Assembly (NCBI RefSeq): GCF_009389715.1
Contig: NC_052409.1
Span: forward strand, 3,065,275 to 3,129,274
Length of the DNA: 64,000 nucleotides
Direction: 5' to 3'
From: Phoenix dactylifera
Taxonomy: Eukaryota; Streptophyta; Magnoliopsida; Arecales; Arecaceae
Shown here: piece after piece, positions 49,340-62,159 of the stretch
Layout: the number at the start of each line of letters is the position of its first letter
Numbering within the stretch: the first letter of the stretch is position 1
The notes under the pieces: generated by a model
What the model saw: the letters and a program-made list of their open reading frames with translations, nothing else
Told to the model about the DNA's origin: nothing
Databases searched by the model: none
Position numbers and translations under genes: made by a program

Positions 49340-50560
49340 TGGTGCTTGATCATCATTCCGCTGATCTTGAATGGTTCCTACTACTAACTGCCTGCTATTT
49401 TCCTCTTAGCTATTAATCCGAACTTACTAATGTTGTACAAAGCATTATGGAGTTAAATTTGGAGATTTGTTTCAAGTGATAATTGTTACTTTTTTCACCA
49501 CCTTACTTATGACACGATCGCTGAGCAATGCTTTCTGGTTTATCTTCAACTAATCAGAATGATTGCAATGTTTATGGTTATTCTAGTAGAGCGAGCTCTC
49601 CTGGTACCTTGCCTTCAGTTTCTTGCAATCCAGATGTCTCCTCTATGAGTTGTAGATGGATTTTAAGAGTGCTCTTTCCATTGGAGTAAGAACAGAAAGC
49701 AGTAGTGTGCGCAATGTGCTTCAAGAAAATGAACATTATTTGATCAAGCTACAAGTGTAGAGAGGATAAGGTACTTATAGTAGGGGGCAGGTTACCCTGT
49801 TGTATGTATTATCATAAAATATTTGCTTGGTTTTATGTACAAGTTGGATTGAGAATTAAAAGGCAGCCATCAGCACAGGCCTTCAGACTGCTTCATGAGC
49901 TGCAAACTAATTGAAGTTGGCTCCTCTGAGGTAAAAAGATTCTTGCTTCCATGTCTTTATTTGGCTTCAGATGAAAATGATGCAGCGAGCTGTCACAGTG
50001 TATCCAACCTCTTCAAGATGCACTTTCTTTTCAGTTTAACAATGACCAGGCTGGCTGGTGTTGCCATGGCTGCTTGCACGCTCATGCTACTGATGCAAGT
50101 TTATATCAGTATTTCAAATCCGGTAACAAGTCCTATTATATTTAGTGGATCGACAACAGAAGAGCTCTCACAGAGTCAGCATGAAAAATGGTGAATAATA
50201 ACAACCGATAAGCACTCTTGCTAGAGTAAATAAGGATATAATTCTTATTATGTCAATATAAAAAATTTTATCAAGGATACTTGTGAAAATTCAACTGATT
50301 TCTGAGTCATATTACTCACTAGAAAGCAGGTAGTAGGGCCAACCAGGAATTCAGTGTTCCAGGGCCAATCCCCCATTGCATGAGCCGGTGCCAAAGCAAT
50401 GGGCTGGAACGCCACAAGGAACGAGAAAAATGCCATCTACGTTCACAGCGGATAAGCTTTCCCTATCTTTTCAGCAGGAATAGCACAGAAAAAATCCGTG
50501 TCAGACTAATTCCAGTATTCAAGCAAGAAGTTTTCTCTCATCGTTTTCGTAACTAAAGAG
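49340..50560. other. Downstream/intergenic region
   Basis: Likely 3' untranslated sequence of the coiled-coil gene, then intergenic DNA. The plus-strand frame at 49895-50194 is open for 99 codons and includes a hydrophobic stretch, but there is no homology or splice context to support it as a gene. Confidence 0.4.
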
Positions 50561-50566
50561 GAGAAC

Positions 50567-51059
50567 TACCTTCAGTAAGTTCAGCACTATCGCTGCTGGG
50601 GCTGAACCAAAATAAAGATGCATCTCCATGGGAGCTACCATGTTTCCAGCAGTTGCCCTCCGGAAGAAACAGAAAGCCATCTAATATCTTTTGCTCCAGT
50701 CCATTCCAGCTCATACGATCCCAGGCTTGACTCAAGATGAGTCTTTCTGGTTCTGTGAGCTTTAGAGCTTGTCCACTACTCAGCAACTCCCAGACCTCAC
50801 TTCACTAACTTGAAAGTCTAATTTGCAAGTCCAGATATTAAAGCTAATAACAACAAAATTAATGTCCGGGTTACGATTATATCCGACCTCATCAAACCAA
50901 GAAATATATGTTTTGGCAACCAACCAAGAATCTCTTTTTGGTGAACAGACTGCGCCACTGTGAGCTCCTTTGATTCCAAAAGACCACCGAAGGCTTGCTA
51001 GCAGTTAGGTGACTCAAATGTTTCTTGGCCAATGCATCATCCTGTCGCTTCATAAACAG
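50567..51059 (-). other. Two unrecognised exon-like blocks
   Basis: On the minus strand, 51059-50921 (LFMKRQDDALAKKHLSHLTA..., acceptor GTCGCAG before it) and 50799-50567 (EVWELLSSGQALKLTEPERL..., GNCWKHGSSHGDASLFWFSP, donor AAG|GTAGTT after it) read like ordinary protein. They have Trp- and Leu-rich, balanced composition unlike nearby intergenic frames. I do not recognise the family. No first or last exon was identified. They follow the adenylate kinase stop codon in the same orientation at a distance of 340 bases, but that gene is complete without them. They could be a gene fragment or part of an unrecognised small gene. Confidence 0.3.
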
Positions 51060-51395
51060 CTGCGACAGTTTACACGTTTGGAAAACCAAACCCTATGGTG
51101 GGAAAAGTGGAAGAAATTAAGCACTTGTGCAACATTAAAAATTTAACTCAATATCTGTAAAAGATCAAAATTAGTACTTACATAAAATTAGTTTATCTGA
51201 AAAATTTCAGCATACATAATCCAAAATTATCCTATTACTTCCATATTGCACCTTTCCTCCAATAAATAAAGCTCAAAACAATTAGCATCCTTTATAAATC
51301 GTGGGCTTGGTTTGAAATTTTATTCAAAGAATTGTTGAAAAATCACAAAGCACGCACAACGCACATGCAGAGAATCTGTGACCTTTGACTTATAA

Positions 51396-54300
51396 TCACG
51401 CTGCTGCTGATTGCTTATCATCATGGTCTTCAAGATTCAAAACTTGCAGCAGCTTTGGCCAAGACTCTGGGATCCCTCCTGGCAAATCAAACTCCAAGAG
51501 CTTCCCTCGGCTGCGGTAGAACTCCTCGACTGGTTGGCTCTGCAGAAAACAAATAATTTTGTTCTAAAATGCTAGTATACAGGCAAAAAGCATTATGACA
51601 TTGATACATATTCATAAAGCAAAATCTATGGTGTATTGCAACGTATGCTACATATTCCAAAACTAATATTAGATGCTGTTCCCTTCAAATCGGTCTCAGA
51701 TCATGGAATTTAAAAGGTTGACAACAGATGAAGGCACCCAGATGCCTGTATGAATCACCAGGTTTTTAATGACTAAAGATCATATAGATGGCAAAGGGAA
51801 AGAACGCTCCCTCTTCCTCTCCATGCCCTCTGCCCGTCACATTCTCTCCTCCGCGTTGCATCACCATTGGTTTCTCCGTTGAGAGCCACTGATACCATGG
51901 ACCCCCAACAAACCCCAAACCCTTCCCCACCCCACCAACCAGCAACCCATTGCCACCATGCTCCCAACTCCACTTCCAACTGCCACTAAGCCAACCTCCT
52001 GCAATGCCTCCACATTTACATCCTGTCAGTATGCCACCTTCCATAATGCTGTCTGCTTCACCTCGCCTTGCAGTACACCCACCTACTCCTACTATGCTCC
52101 CTCTTTTACCTCGCATAGCAATGCGCCCACCTCATCCCGCCATGCCCCCTCAATCTTTCATCATATCATGCCTCCTTTGCCTCCTGTCTCAACATGGCCT
52201 CTCCTGCTACTGTGACTTCCTCCTCCCATCTACTCCACCTCTGGCTGCCACTAGGTCCACCTCCTACTATAAGCTTGCATCCCCCTCATTCCTTGCACTA
52301 CCTCACGAGTCCACTCTTCATCACCATCCCTCTGCTGCACCAGCTCCAATTGCTGGTGACCCATCATGGTGCTTCCTTCTCAGCCCCATCTCATAACTCA
52401 GTCAGTTGAACTGGAAAACTACAAATTACTTCTCTCTCTCTCTCTCCCCCCCTCTCTTGTCTCTCCATCAGTACCCCTCTGCTGCACCAGCTCCAATTGC
52501 TGGTGACCAGTCATGGTGCTTCCTTCTCGTCCCATCTCATAGTTCAGTCGGTTGAACTGGAAAACTACAAATTACCTATCTATCTATCCACCCTATAAAT
52601 CTATCTATCTAGCTATCTATCTATCTACTTTTTGATCCCATGCACCATTGTGAAGTTACCAGCACAGAGACAAACCTAAGAAGTAGGAATTAGCAGCCTT
52701 TGTTAGCAAACTTGCATACTCCTTGCAGAGATGATCACTCTGATCCTGCTCCTTAAATATTCCTAGTCTAAGCTATGTAAAGTCGGTCATCCCTACCCTC
52801 CTTTCTTGTCTCTAATCTGGTTGTCGCTCTCATTCCTATCTTCTTGAAAACTGAGAATCCTATATGAGGGGTCAAATAACTACTGCGCAAACACTGGGTC
52901 CGGAATAATATTGCTTTGCATCTTGTGCACCAGCCATCACCCTACAATACAAAATGCTACATATCATAGGGTTAGTGAAAAATTTATCAATGTTAGATTT
53001 CAGCAATGAAAGTTTGTGTCATAGCTATTGGTGTTGCACCAGATCTGTAGATCTATACCATTTTTAAGATTTTATAATAACTAATTGTTTTCCAAACAAA
53101 AGTTTTTAAAGAATTGGTATGAGAATAAGATTCCTTTTATTGTCTTATATGCATGGGTGAGATTTGCTTTCCTTATGAGATATTTGGATGGCATATATAT
53201 TGTAAACAAATGTGTAGATTAGAAAGAATATAGCAATTTATAGTTTACTTGAAACTTATAATAAGAATTTCAAAACAGTACAAGAAAAATTGTTTATATT
53301 CAAAATTTGAGTATGCAAATACTTTGATAAGAATTGAAAGTTTGCTTGAAACTGTAATGAGAATTTCAAGAGAGAAAACTAAAATATGGAGACATCAAAT
53401 ACTTTAATAAGAACCTAAAGCTTACTCATTGAAGAACCAGAGAATGCCATCAACATGGTGAAATGTGTTTGTTTTAGGTGTTGTTATTAATAGTAGCATG
53501 GATTCAAAATTTGTGTAGGTATAATTAACTCAAATTCATGTGTAAACGATTAAAATGACATTCAATTCAGAACTAAACAAATGAGTAGAAAAGTGGTTAA
53601 CTTATTAAATTCAGTGTAGCTTAATTACATGTAGCTTAATTGCAATAGCATTTGGCGCTGCACAATTCTGTGCAAGATAGACATCTCCAATTTGATAGGT
53701 ATGGTCATGAAAAGTGGACTTAGGAGTTTGCTGGAGGAGGTCATTTAAAATTCAAGGGAACATATAACCTTACATGGTTCACTCTCTCTAGCCTCCACGG
53801 GGGTCAATGCGCATGTCAGTTGATCATGCCAGTATACTACAACTATTGTTTTGATGAACCAAGCTTAGATAATGGTAGACCTAGGAATTTTTGAAACCAA
53901 ATACAAAACTATTTTTAGAAATTCAGCAAGCAAACATCCCCTGCCCCCGAAAAAAAAAACAAATAAACAAACACACACATACCCACCCTAAAAAGAAAAG
54001 AAAAATCACCACCACCACAAAAAATACAATGCCTCTAGTTCGCTCCAATAAATGCTTATTGACTGGGTGTAAATGATATCTGTCATGTACAATAGTTGTC
54101 GTCAAAAGCACAACTCAACTCAAAGTCAACTAAGCCTTAGTCCCAAACTAGTTAGGGTCAGCTACATGAATCATTTGCCTCCATTCCGCTCTACTTCATC
54201 CCACGCAATTTTCAATCTGCAGCTACCCTTCTTTCCTTCTACGTATATCAAATTACTCCTTCATGATAGTGCATCCCCCCAGCCTACATTGTACATATTT

Positions 54301-57300
54301 AAACCATTTAAGTAGCCATTCTCTTAGTTATTCTTAATTGATATTAAGACAAATGAGGAGGGCCCCTGATCTATCAATAGAGGGAGCAAAAAACAAGCTT
54401 TGCTTTCCTTTTTGAAAATGAATAAAGAAAGAATGGTCGAAGTTTAGACTGCTCATAGTAGTTCTACCCATAGAAAAGATCATGAAAGAGGCGATAAGAA
54501 TGGTACCCAAATCCATTTATGATCCCAAGTTTCCAGACACATCGCACTTCCACTCCTGAAATATGCTAGGAGCTTCTTCTCCACGTATCCTAACCAGGCA
54601 TTTGACTATTTGATCGAGCGGAAAGCCGATTTATTGGGCAGAATAAACAGAGGAAAGAAAGGGAACAAACACTTACTCTTACTACTGATTTCATTCCAAA
54701 GCGAAGGAAGAAAGCTACTTTCATCTTTTATTGTCTTTTCTTGCTACTATACATCCATCTCAACATTTCTATTTTGGCCATAGTCATCTTGTGCACATGT
54801 TGTTTTCTAACTACCTAACATTTTATACCACAAAGCATAAGTAAACATATGTATATTCTATAAAATTTTCCTTTCAACTTAGTAAGCATCCTAAAATCAC
54901 ATAATATCCTAGTTGTGGTTTTCTGTTGTATCCATCCTACTTTGATCCTATGGATAACATCCTTTTCAATCTCTCCTTCATTATGAATAATCAAATACTA
55001 AATACCGAAAATGTTCTCTCCTAGAAACTTTGTGATCCTCAATTTTCACTCCACCCCCATCTCTATTTCTAATTTTACTAAAACTGCATTCCATGTATTC
55101 CATCTTGGTCCTACTTAAACTTGGAACCCCTAGATTGTAATGCACTCCTCTATAATTCCTACAATTTAGTTTCATCCACTATGATTATATCATGTGTAAA
55201 TAGCATGCATCAAGAAATGCCATCCTGAATATATCTAGTAAGCTTATCCATAACGAGCTATAAAAAGGTAAGAACTTAGAGCAAATTCTTGGTGTAAACC
55301 TATTGGAACTAAAAACTCACTAAAATTACCACCAATGGTCCTCACACTTGTAACCACTCTATTGTATACGTCCTTAATTGCAGTGATATAAGTAATGGAG
55401 ACTCCTTTCTTTTCTAAGGCCTACCATAAGACTTCTCTAGAGTCTCTATCATATGCTCTCTAAATTAATAAAAACTATAAGAAGATTTGTCTCTTTTTTC
55501 TGTATTTCTTCATTAATCTCCGAAGGAGAAAAATAGCTTCCATAGTCGACCTTCCAAACATGAAACCAAATTGGTTCTATGATATTTTTGTGTCACATCT
55601 TAATATATGCTCAATCACTCTCCCCCAAAGTTTCATAGCATGGCTCATGAGTTTAATACCATGATAATTAGAACAATTTTGAATATCCTTTTAATCTTAT
55701 AAATCAATACTATAATGCTTTCTCTCCATTCATCAAGCAACTTGTTGGTCTTTAAAATCTTATCAAATAATTAGTCAACCAAATTATGCTCACATTGTCT
55801 GAACACTTCTACAACTCAATAGGAATTCCATCAAGTCCAACCGCCTTTCCCATTTTCATTTTTTTCTTAGCCTTCTTTATCTTAGATACTCTATTTCTAC
55901 ATGTATACTTAATATTTCTATACTCAATGGAACTAACAAAGAATCCCAAATTGTTCACATAACTTTCATTGAATAGCTTAGTAAAATAACTCCATCTTTC
56001 TTTGATCTCATTTTCCTTAACAAAAACTTCTTTGATATATTTAACCTATGGTTCACCAATATTGGTATATACCGCCCTATACTAGCATTGAACCAAGACT
56101 CAATACAACAAACCGACCCCTGCATAGGCATACCGACATTGTACCAATGTATAGGGTCTAATACCAGGCATACTAAGCCTCCTCCTAGTCATTGTATCTA
56201 TTAATTCTATCAATTTCTTATCAAGGGTCTTATATTCCAAGTTGTTAAATATATCTTACTTTTATGGAGTAACTTCTTTACCCACACCTATCCATTAAAG
56301 TGTGAAAACCTATGCCTACTTCTCACCATATCCGGGCGCTATATGGCATGCCACTTCTACGGAATGCCTTAGCTAACCCTTGCTCACTTTCCACTGCATC
56401 GAGGTTCAATGCAGCGCATCCTTATTAAGAAACATCCCAACAATTTTCTTATATGGACGCATATTCATAGGATGCGACCATAGTTTTACGGTGGCCGTCA
56501 ACCTCCCACAATCCTCCTATATCCAAACTTGGGTTCGGCTATGTACAAAACATAGCCGCATATTAGTTGTTTATAATAACCGGTTCAACTATCAATCTTT
56601 GGCTTGAACAAAAAAAATAAATAAATTTGGCAGCTAAAAATTTGAAAGCGCCTAGCAAAAACAATCATTTAGGCATGAAAAAATTGGAGGGCTTTTCAGG
56701 TATAGCAACATTTACAGCTATTTCTGAAACAATTAGTTTGATTATATGCTCAGAAGCAGGCCTTGAATATTAACAAAGAAATGTCAAGAAAATAAGCAAT
56801 TCCTATGAAACATTATGAAGTCATTGTCCATAAATTGACTTGAACGGGAACAAATGATTTTTGGAATTGACTTTATATCCTTAAAAAAAGACCCTGAGAA
56901 AGGGGTGCATTACCGTTTCATGGTATATGCGTAAACGCTCTTTTACCACCTCTTCGGTATCATCAGCTCGAGTAAATAGCTTTGAAATGCACTGTGCAGG
57001 AGGTGGAAGTGGGGCCATGAACATGCCAGGTCTCCCATTCTCGCCCTTGATGTTGATGGAGGCGACGTTGAAGTTCTTTCCACACTGGCTGCAAATCCTT
57101 CTACCAAGGCACTTTGCAAGCAGTACATCTTCTCTAAGCTTAAGGTTCACAACCAGGTCAATGTCTGTCACTCCCTCCAGTATTTCCTGACATATCAGAA
57201 CACATGCAAATAAGCACAGAGTATATTGCAATTCTTGAAGGCAGTGCATCAGAATTCCAATTTGCTATCAATCAGCATATAAAGTGATTTTCAAGCTGCA

Positions 57301-60300
57301 TTTTCTTGGATTTGTTGACATTAGCATCAAAAACATGCAGGCAAATTCATGATGAGTTTGATGAGTTATTATGTGAAAAACAGGATTTTACTTTTTGGCT
57401 TTTCTTGGAACAAGGGATGGAGTTAGAAAACAGTAAATAAGAGATTCCAAAATGTTGGACAAATATTAGAAAACAAATTTAAATGACATGGTCATATGCA
57501 ACAGAGATTCTAGAGGTGCTTATAAGGGCTTGGATTTGTGTGGAAGCATCAATAAGAGGAGATAAGCAAACCGAGATTAGTTGGATGACTAATACATCGA
57601 GATTTTATCTGTGGACTTCAAAATAAGTGCTAAAGTGGAGAGAGAGATGGGGATAATGGCAGGATTCCTGAGAACAAAGTAGTCGTATCGGTATCGATAG
57701 GCGTACCGGTCGCCTACCGGACCGGCCAACAGAGCACAGCGCGGGCACGGTTCCGAGCATGGGGAACTGCGCGCAGACGCACTGTAACGCGCGGAACCGT
57801 GCACGGGCATAGTTGGTCGGGCCCATGCGGGCTTATACCGCTGCCCAGGGCGCTTGTACCGGTGCAAACCAGGCTAGTTCACACCGCTACCGGGCTTGTA
57901 CCGCTCGGTTCCGGCCCCAAACGGGCCGGAACCGTTTTCCACGCTTGAACCAGACCGGTCAGGGACCGGACCGATATGGTACGGGCTGAACCGGCCGGTA
58001 CGGGCCAGTTCAGTATACCATACCTGTGAATTACCTTATTCCAGTTTATTGGAAGTTTCAAGTGGAAAATATTCAATTACTTATTATCCAAATGATGTCC
58101 CGTTTGCAACAAGTTTGACCTCACCTTACTTCTCCTTATATATAAAGAAGACTGTCCTGTTGAGCATTGGGCATAGTCAACACCAAATGCAGATGCAGGA
58201 TTTATAATACTGTCCTGGTCTGTTGAAGACGGCATAACAATGGAGAATTGTCTTAACCAGAAGAGCTTCTAAGGGGCATTTTACCCCCAACTGTATTTCA
58301 GAGATTTCAACAGTTAGGAATGGGTTCTGGTTTAGTAGTTTGTGAGGCTTCCTTTCTTCTTGACTTGAAAAGAGAAGGGTGGCAACTGGTGTTCATGCTT
58401 AAGTTTTGTTACTTTTGTAGCATACCAAAGTTTCCGAAATTGTTAAGTTTGGTACTGATGTTTGTAATGCCTTAATATACCTATTGTTGATTTAGAAAAG
58501 AAAAGATTTCTTTATCAGATTGTTCACACCAGATATCAGACCTCTTGAACTGTGTGAAAATCTTTTTGAATAACATTATTTGAGATGGTACCATTGTTAG
58601 GGGACACCTGTGGAGATTAAGTTTTTGCAATTTACTACTGATTTTTGTTGTTGGACAAATTTTGAGTTAGAGTAAAACACATGAGTGACGTCAACTTGCT
58701 GGTGGATAGCATTGCTAGTAATTTTACATGCCTAGAATTATCAGGCATTGCTGGAAATACCTTAAATCAGAGCTTCCATAGGGACAATATCTCGGATACA
58801 GATTAGGTAGCTATTTAGATTGCAGGGTACTCATAATATTTATCTTTTATATTTGACCCATTCAAAGCTTTGTATTTGCCCTGTGTTTTTTTTGTGCACA
58901 GCTTTAACTTTTATAATTCCTTACCATTTATCCTTGTTTTTCTTGGTCTTTATTTTTGTACAGAGTCACACCATCATAATGCTTTGATCAGAGAATCAAG
59001 CCCTATGCTCTTAAACATTACTATCAATGATTGATTTTCCATTTGGCTCTTTGTTTAAGGCCTCGGACTTGGTCCATGTCTAGGGATGTTGTTCTGTAGT
59101 TGCATAAGCTCAAGTTGTATAACCAGAATGTAGCTCTTTGTGACTGCCTATTGGTGTTCTAGGTTTCATAGTGGGTCTATTGTCCAAAGATGCCCTGGCC
59201 AGAACTGTACCATAGCTTGTGAGGGTTGACATCATGTTGAGATATGATCAAAGACAATCTCAGAGCTTCAAGTACCACACCTTGATCATGGAAGCCATCC
59301 CCACATAGATGGAACAAGGCTTGTGGATTAATATCAAGGAATTAGCTAGCTAAGTGGGATTGTGATTCTCTATCTACTTGCAAGACATCTCTAGGAAAAG
59401 CTAGACACCCTTTTGTTTTGAACGGTTTATTATTTTCTAGCTTGAGGCTGCAACAGTTTTAGCTGCATTGATGTGTGATGTTTGATGTCCATAATAGTCA
59501 ATGACGGCAATAAGAGGACAGATAGAAAACATTTTAATACAAACAGACTTTCGAAGGTATCCAGATAGCAGCAACTGTTTTAGACCAGATTTAATTGTGG
59601 ATGATTTTAAAGGTAAAATAATAGCAAGTAAAAAAGCAAAGGAGGTGCTATATTGATATCCTACTTCAGAACCAAATACACACTAAAAGACATAAAATAT
59701 CATGTGAATTGGTTTCTTATGTTTCCTTTGAATATTAATTCCTCACCGCTTGTCTTATTGTTCTTGGAAAACCATCAAGAATGAATCCTGATTCACCCTT
59801 AGCTTCTCCATTTTCAAGACGTTTAGACAACAAATCGATGATGATCTCATCTGACACCAACTTGCCTTGATTTACGGTATCAGCAAGCTACAAAATGAAA
59901 ATCAAACTCAATGGCATCAATCTAAACAATGAGTTTTTGATATAAAAATAACAAACTTGCACTTAGTACAATGTAAAACAAATGAAGAGATCCTGATTAC
60001 TGCAATAGCATCAAAAAGAAAAAAGGTCTAGTCTAGAATGCAATCTCAATCATCTCAACAATCTCCTGAATGAAAGTAAAATCGAGTTCCTTGGGCAAAG
60101 ACTAATAACTTCAATTAGAGGATTTAATTAACATGTGTTGAACTTAAGAAAAAAACCTAGTTCTTGCTTCCAAGGTATTAATTCAGAAATTAAATCTTAC
60201 ATCCAACAAAAAATATCAAGAATGAAATTCAAAGAGAAGGTTATAAAGTTTAATGATTTTATAATTTTTTAAAACAAACATGCATAACATCTTTATACTT

Positions 60301-62159
60301 CCCACTATTTTTATAAATTTTAAAACAAACATGCAGAACATCTTTATGCTTCGCATTATTCTCTAGAAAGATCCTTCATCATAAAGTTCTTTGCTTTTAG
60401 AAACAATCCTCTAAAGGTTATCATCCCAGTAATAGCAAGGCTGTTTAAACTGTGTCACTTGATAAAGCTCAGGCATTGACCTGCCATTTGAACAAATCGT
60501 AAGTTTTGAGGGTCTATATTTATCCTAAGTTTATCAATGCTCATAAAGAAACATAGAAGAATATAAGGATGGGTTCAGTCTAGATATTTCATTATTTGAT
60601 TTATCAGTGGTTAATATAATGTACATCATTGCTTTCCCTATCAATCATAGCACGACCACCATGCCCTGATGCCACTTTAACTGTAATTTATCTCAAAGTT
60701 CTGTGAAGCATATCTACTAAAAATTCACGTTCAATGAGATGTTATCATCCCTAAGGAAATCCAAGAGTCTCAATGTCTATGAAATATGCTCGTCACGTTA
60801 CCAATGGGTTGTGTAAAGTGACTTCTTCCTCTCTTTTCCTTTTTGTTCAAGGGAAACCACTCGTCGTTCAAGGTTTCATGTTCTAGGAGGAAGACTATTT
60901 TTTACTACTTGATCATATGCTGAATAAATAATATTTTTGTATTTGGCAAGAAAAGAATTCTTTTTAGTATTCTATTGCTATACCTTCCTCAAATGAGTGC
61001 ATCTTATAAGGTTACGAGGTTTCTTTATCATCTTACATTCTCTGATAGTTCTGTATATAAAAGAGATAAAATGGTGGCCATTTGAACAGCATAAGTGATG
61101 ATTTTCTCATGTTCTCATATACTTATATAAGTTTGGCGCTGAAGAGAATTAAACAACAAGCAAGACAAATATAAAGGGCGTATCATATACATGTCATGCA
61201 CATCAATGTTTCTGATTTCCTTGCTATTCCTGAGCAAGGTCGAGCAAAGAGTCACAACAAATTAAAAGTTGAGACCCCTTTGAAGGAACCACCAGAGCTA
61301 AAGGGAATTTGATGGTTTACGGTTAAGCAAACAATACAATAACCCACTCTAGGAAAAAAAAAAAGATAAATTTTTTAATTATATATAAATAAAATTTTCT
61401 GAGTTAATTCTTTAAGATTCAACTAATATTGTAGCAACCCCAGCTTCTCTGATGCATAATTGCTATCTTCTTGCCCATTAGAGAAATCCCAACCCTCCAA
61501 AACATTTCTAATTACCAAGATTCCATATCGGAGTGCTCTAATTGTTTTACAAATGCCTTTCTTTATATAATCTAGTTTGTCATTCTACCCTAACAGAATC
61601 CAAACAACCTCTTCGCAATCTATATTAACGTGATCAGAAACTAATCCACGCCACGCCTAATTAAATCGAAGTCATATCAACAGAAACAAAAGCTACCCCT
61701 AACACAAAAACAACAAGAACGCCACGAAAGATCCGAGGAAACAATACCAAAAAACAAACATTAGCTAAGATTACGATCTTCCAATAAGTCCCCAGACTCC
61801 CCACCATTTAGATCAGCAAGAAAAGAACAAAAACGCCATTAAACTACCTGTTGGGCGAGGAGACCGGAGGATGCGAGCTCCTCGCGAACGAGATCGCCGG
61901 TGGCGATGTGGGGGACACCGAGGAGCTGGGAGAGTCGGCTAGCGTAGGTGCCCTTCCCCACGCCGGGGCACCCAAGGAACACCCACTGCACGTTCCGGCT
62001 CCCAGGATCCCTCCTCCCTGGCATCGCCTGGCGGGCGAGGCTCGCGGCGACGCGGGTATCAGCCTCCGAGGAGGCCAGCGACGAGATCCACCTCCTCGCC
62101 GCCGCTGTCGGCCGACGGACAGCGGCGCCGGCCCTCAACAGGCCGTTTAGAGCCGCCAT
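51396..62159 (-). CDS. ADK: Adenylate kinase, mitochondrial type
   Basis: Four exons (62159-61848, 59887-59747, 57186-56914, 51539-51396), all phase 0 and GT-AG, give 289 residues. The enzyme interconverts ATP + AMP and 2 ADP. Motifs are the P-loop GCPGVGKGT (63-71), the AMP-site ATGDLVREE (86-94), FILDGFPRT (139-147), CLGRR (177-181), a lid with CSQCGK (183-188) and [13 protein letters not shown] (about 224-236). The sequence from [15 protein letters not shown] onward resembles the Arabidopsis mitochondrial/plastid-region adenylate kinase At2g37250 closely. The first 50 residues ([20 protein letters not shown]...) are rich in Arg, Ala and Ser with few acids, as in an organelle-targeting peptide. 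Introns are 1.96, 2.56 and 5.37 kb; the last two contain repeat insertions. The ATG is chosen because it opens the targeting peptide in GC-rich exon 1. Confidence 0.96.
51880..52400. other. CCA/CCT-rich low-complexity sequence in ADK intron 3
   Basis: Pyrimidine-rich sequence with recurring CCACC, CTCC and CACTTCC-like words keeps long frames open on both strands (51950-52396 plus, 51766-52116 minus), but the translations are Pro/Ser/His or Gly/Trp low-complexity. I do not regard them as genes. Confidence 0.5.
52328..52575. repeat. Tandem duplication (~147 bp period) in ADK intron 3
   Basis: The block from TCTGCTGCACCAGCTCCAAT to AACTGGAAAACTACAAATTA occurs at about 52328-52430 and again at about 52475-52575 with few changes. 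The spacer is a CT microsatellite (52431-52450). A (CTAT)n run follows at 52575-52626. Confidence 0.85.
54090..56605 (-). mobile_element. RTE-clade LINE relic in ADK intron 3
   Basis: Read on the minus strand, the order is a 5' region (56605-56240), the start of an endonuclease-like frame (TTWNIRPL near 56230), then reverse transcriptase pieces: [10 protein letters not shown] (near 55840), [22 protein letters not shown] (near 55500-55570, frame-broken) and INLERAYDR (near 55460). A 3' end of TTCATGTAGCTGACCC type lies near 54160. These match plant RTE-type LINEs. Most of the endonuclease is missing, and a GGTAT-rich insert sits at about 56060-56160. Many stops make it inactive. It lies in the same orientation as the host gene. 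Confidence 0.75.
57678..58024. mobile_element. GC-rich GGTACCGG-type repeat in ADK intron 2
   Basis: About 350 bases of GC-rich DNA packed with ACCGG, GGTACGG and CCGGTACGGG words interrupt the AT-rich intron. The outer parts, GTATCGGTATCGATAGGCG and CAGTATACCATACC, are weakly inverse to each other. It resembles the short element at 25709-25853 and the insert at about 56060-56160, suggesting one non-autonomous family. Frames within it are not gene-like. Confidence 0.5.
59888..61847 (-). other. ADK intron 1, no element recognised
   Basis: A 1.96-kb AT-rich intron with donor CAG|GTAGTTT and acceptor GTAG|CTTGC. I see no coding sequence or bounded repeat inside, only two near-copies of TTTTAAAACAAACATGCA-like sequence at about 60265 and 60315. 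Confidence 0.7.

Noticed and set aside
51766-52396. Long frames on both strands in ADK intron 3
   Set aside because: Low-complexity CCA/CCT repeats keep both strands open; lies inside an intron with a tandem duplication.
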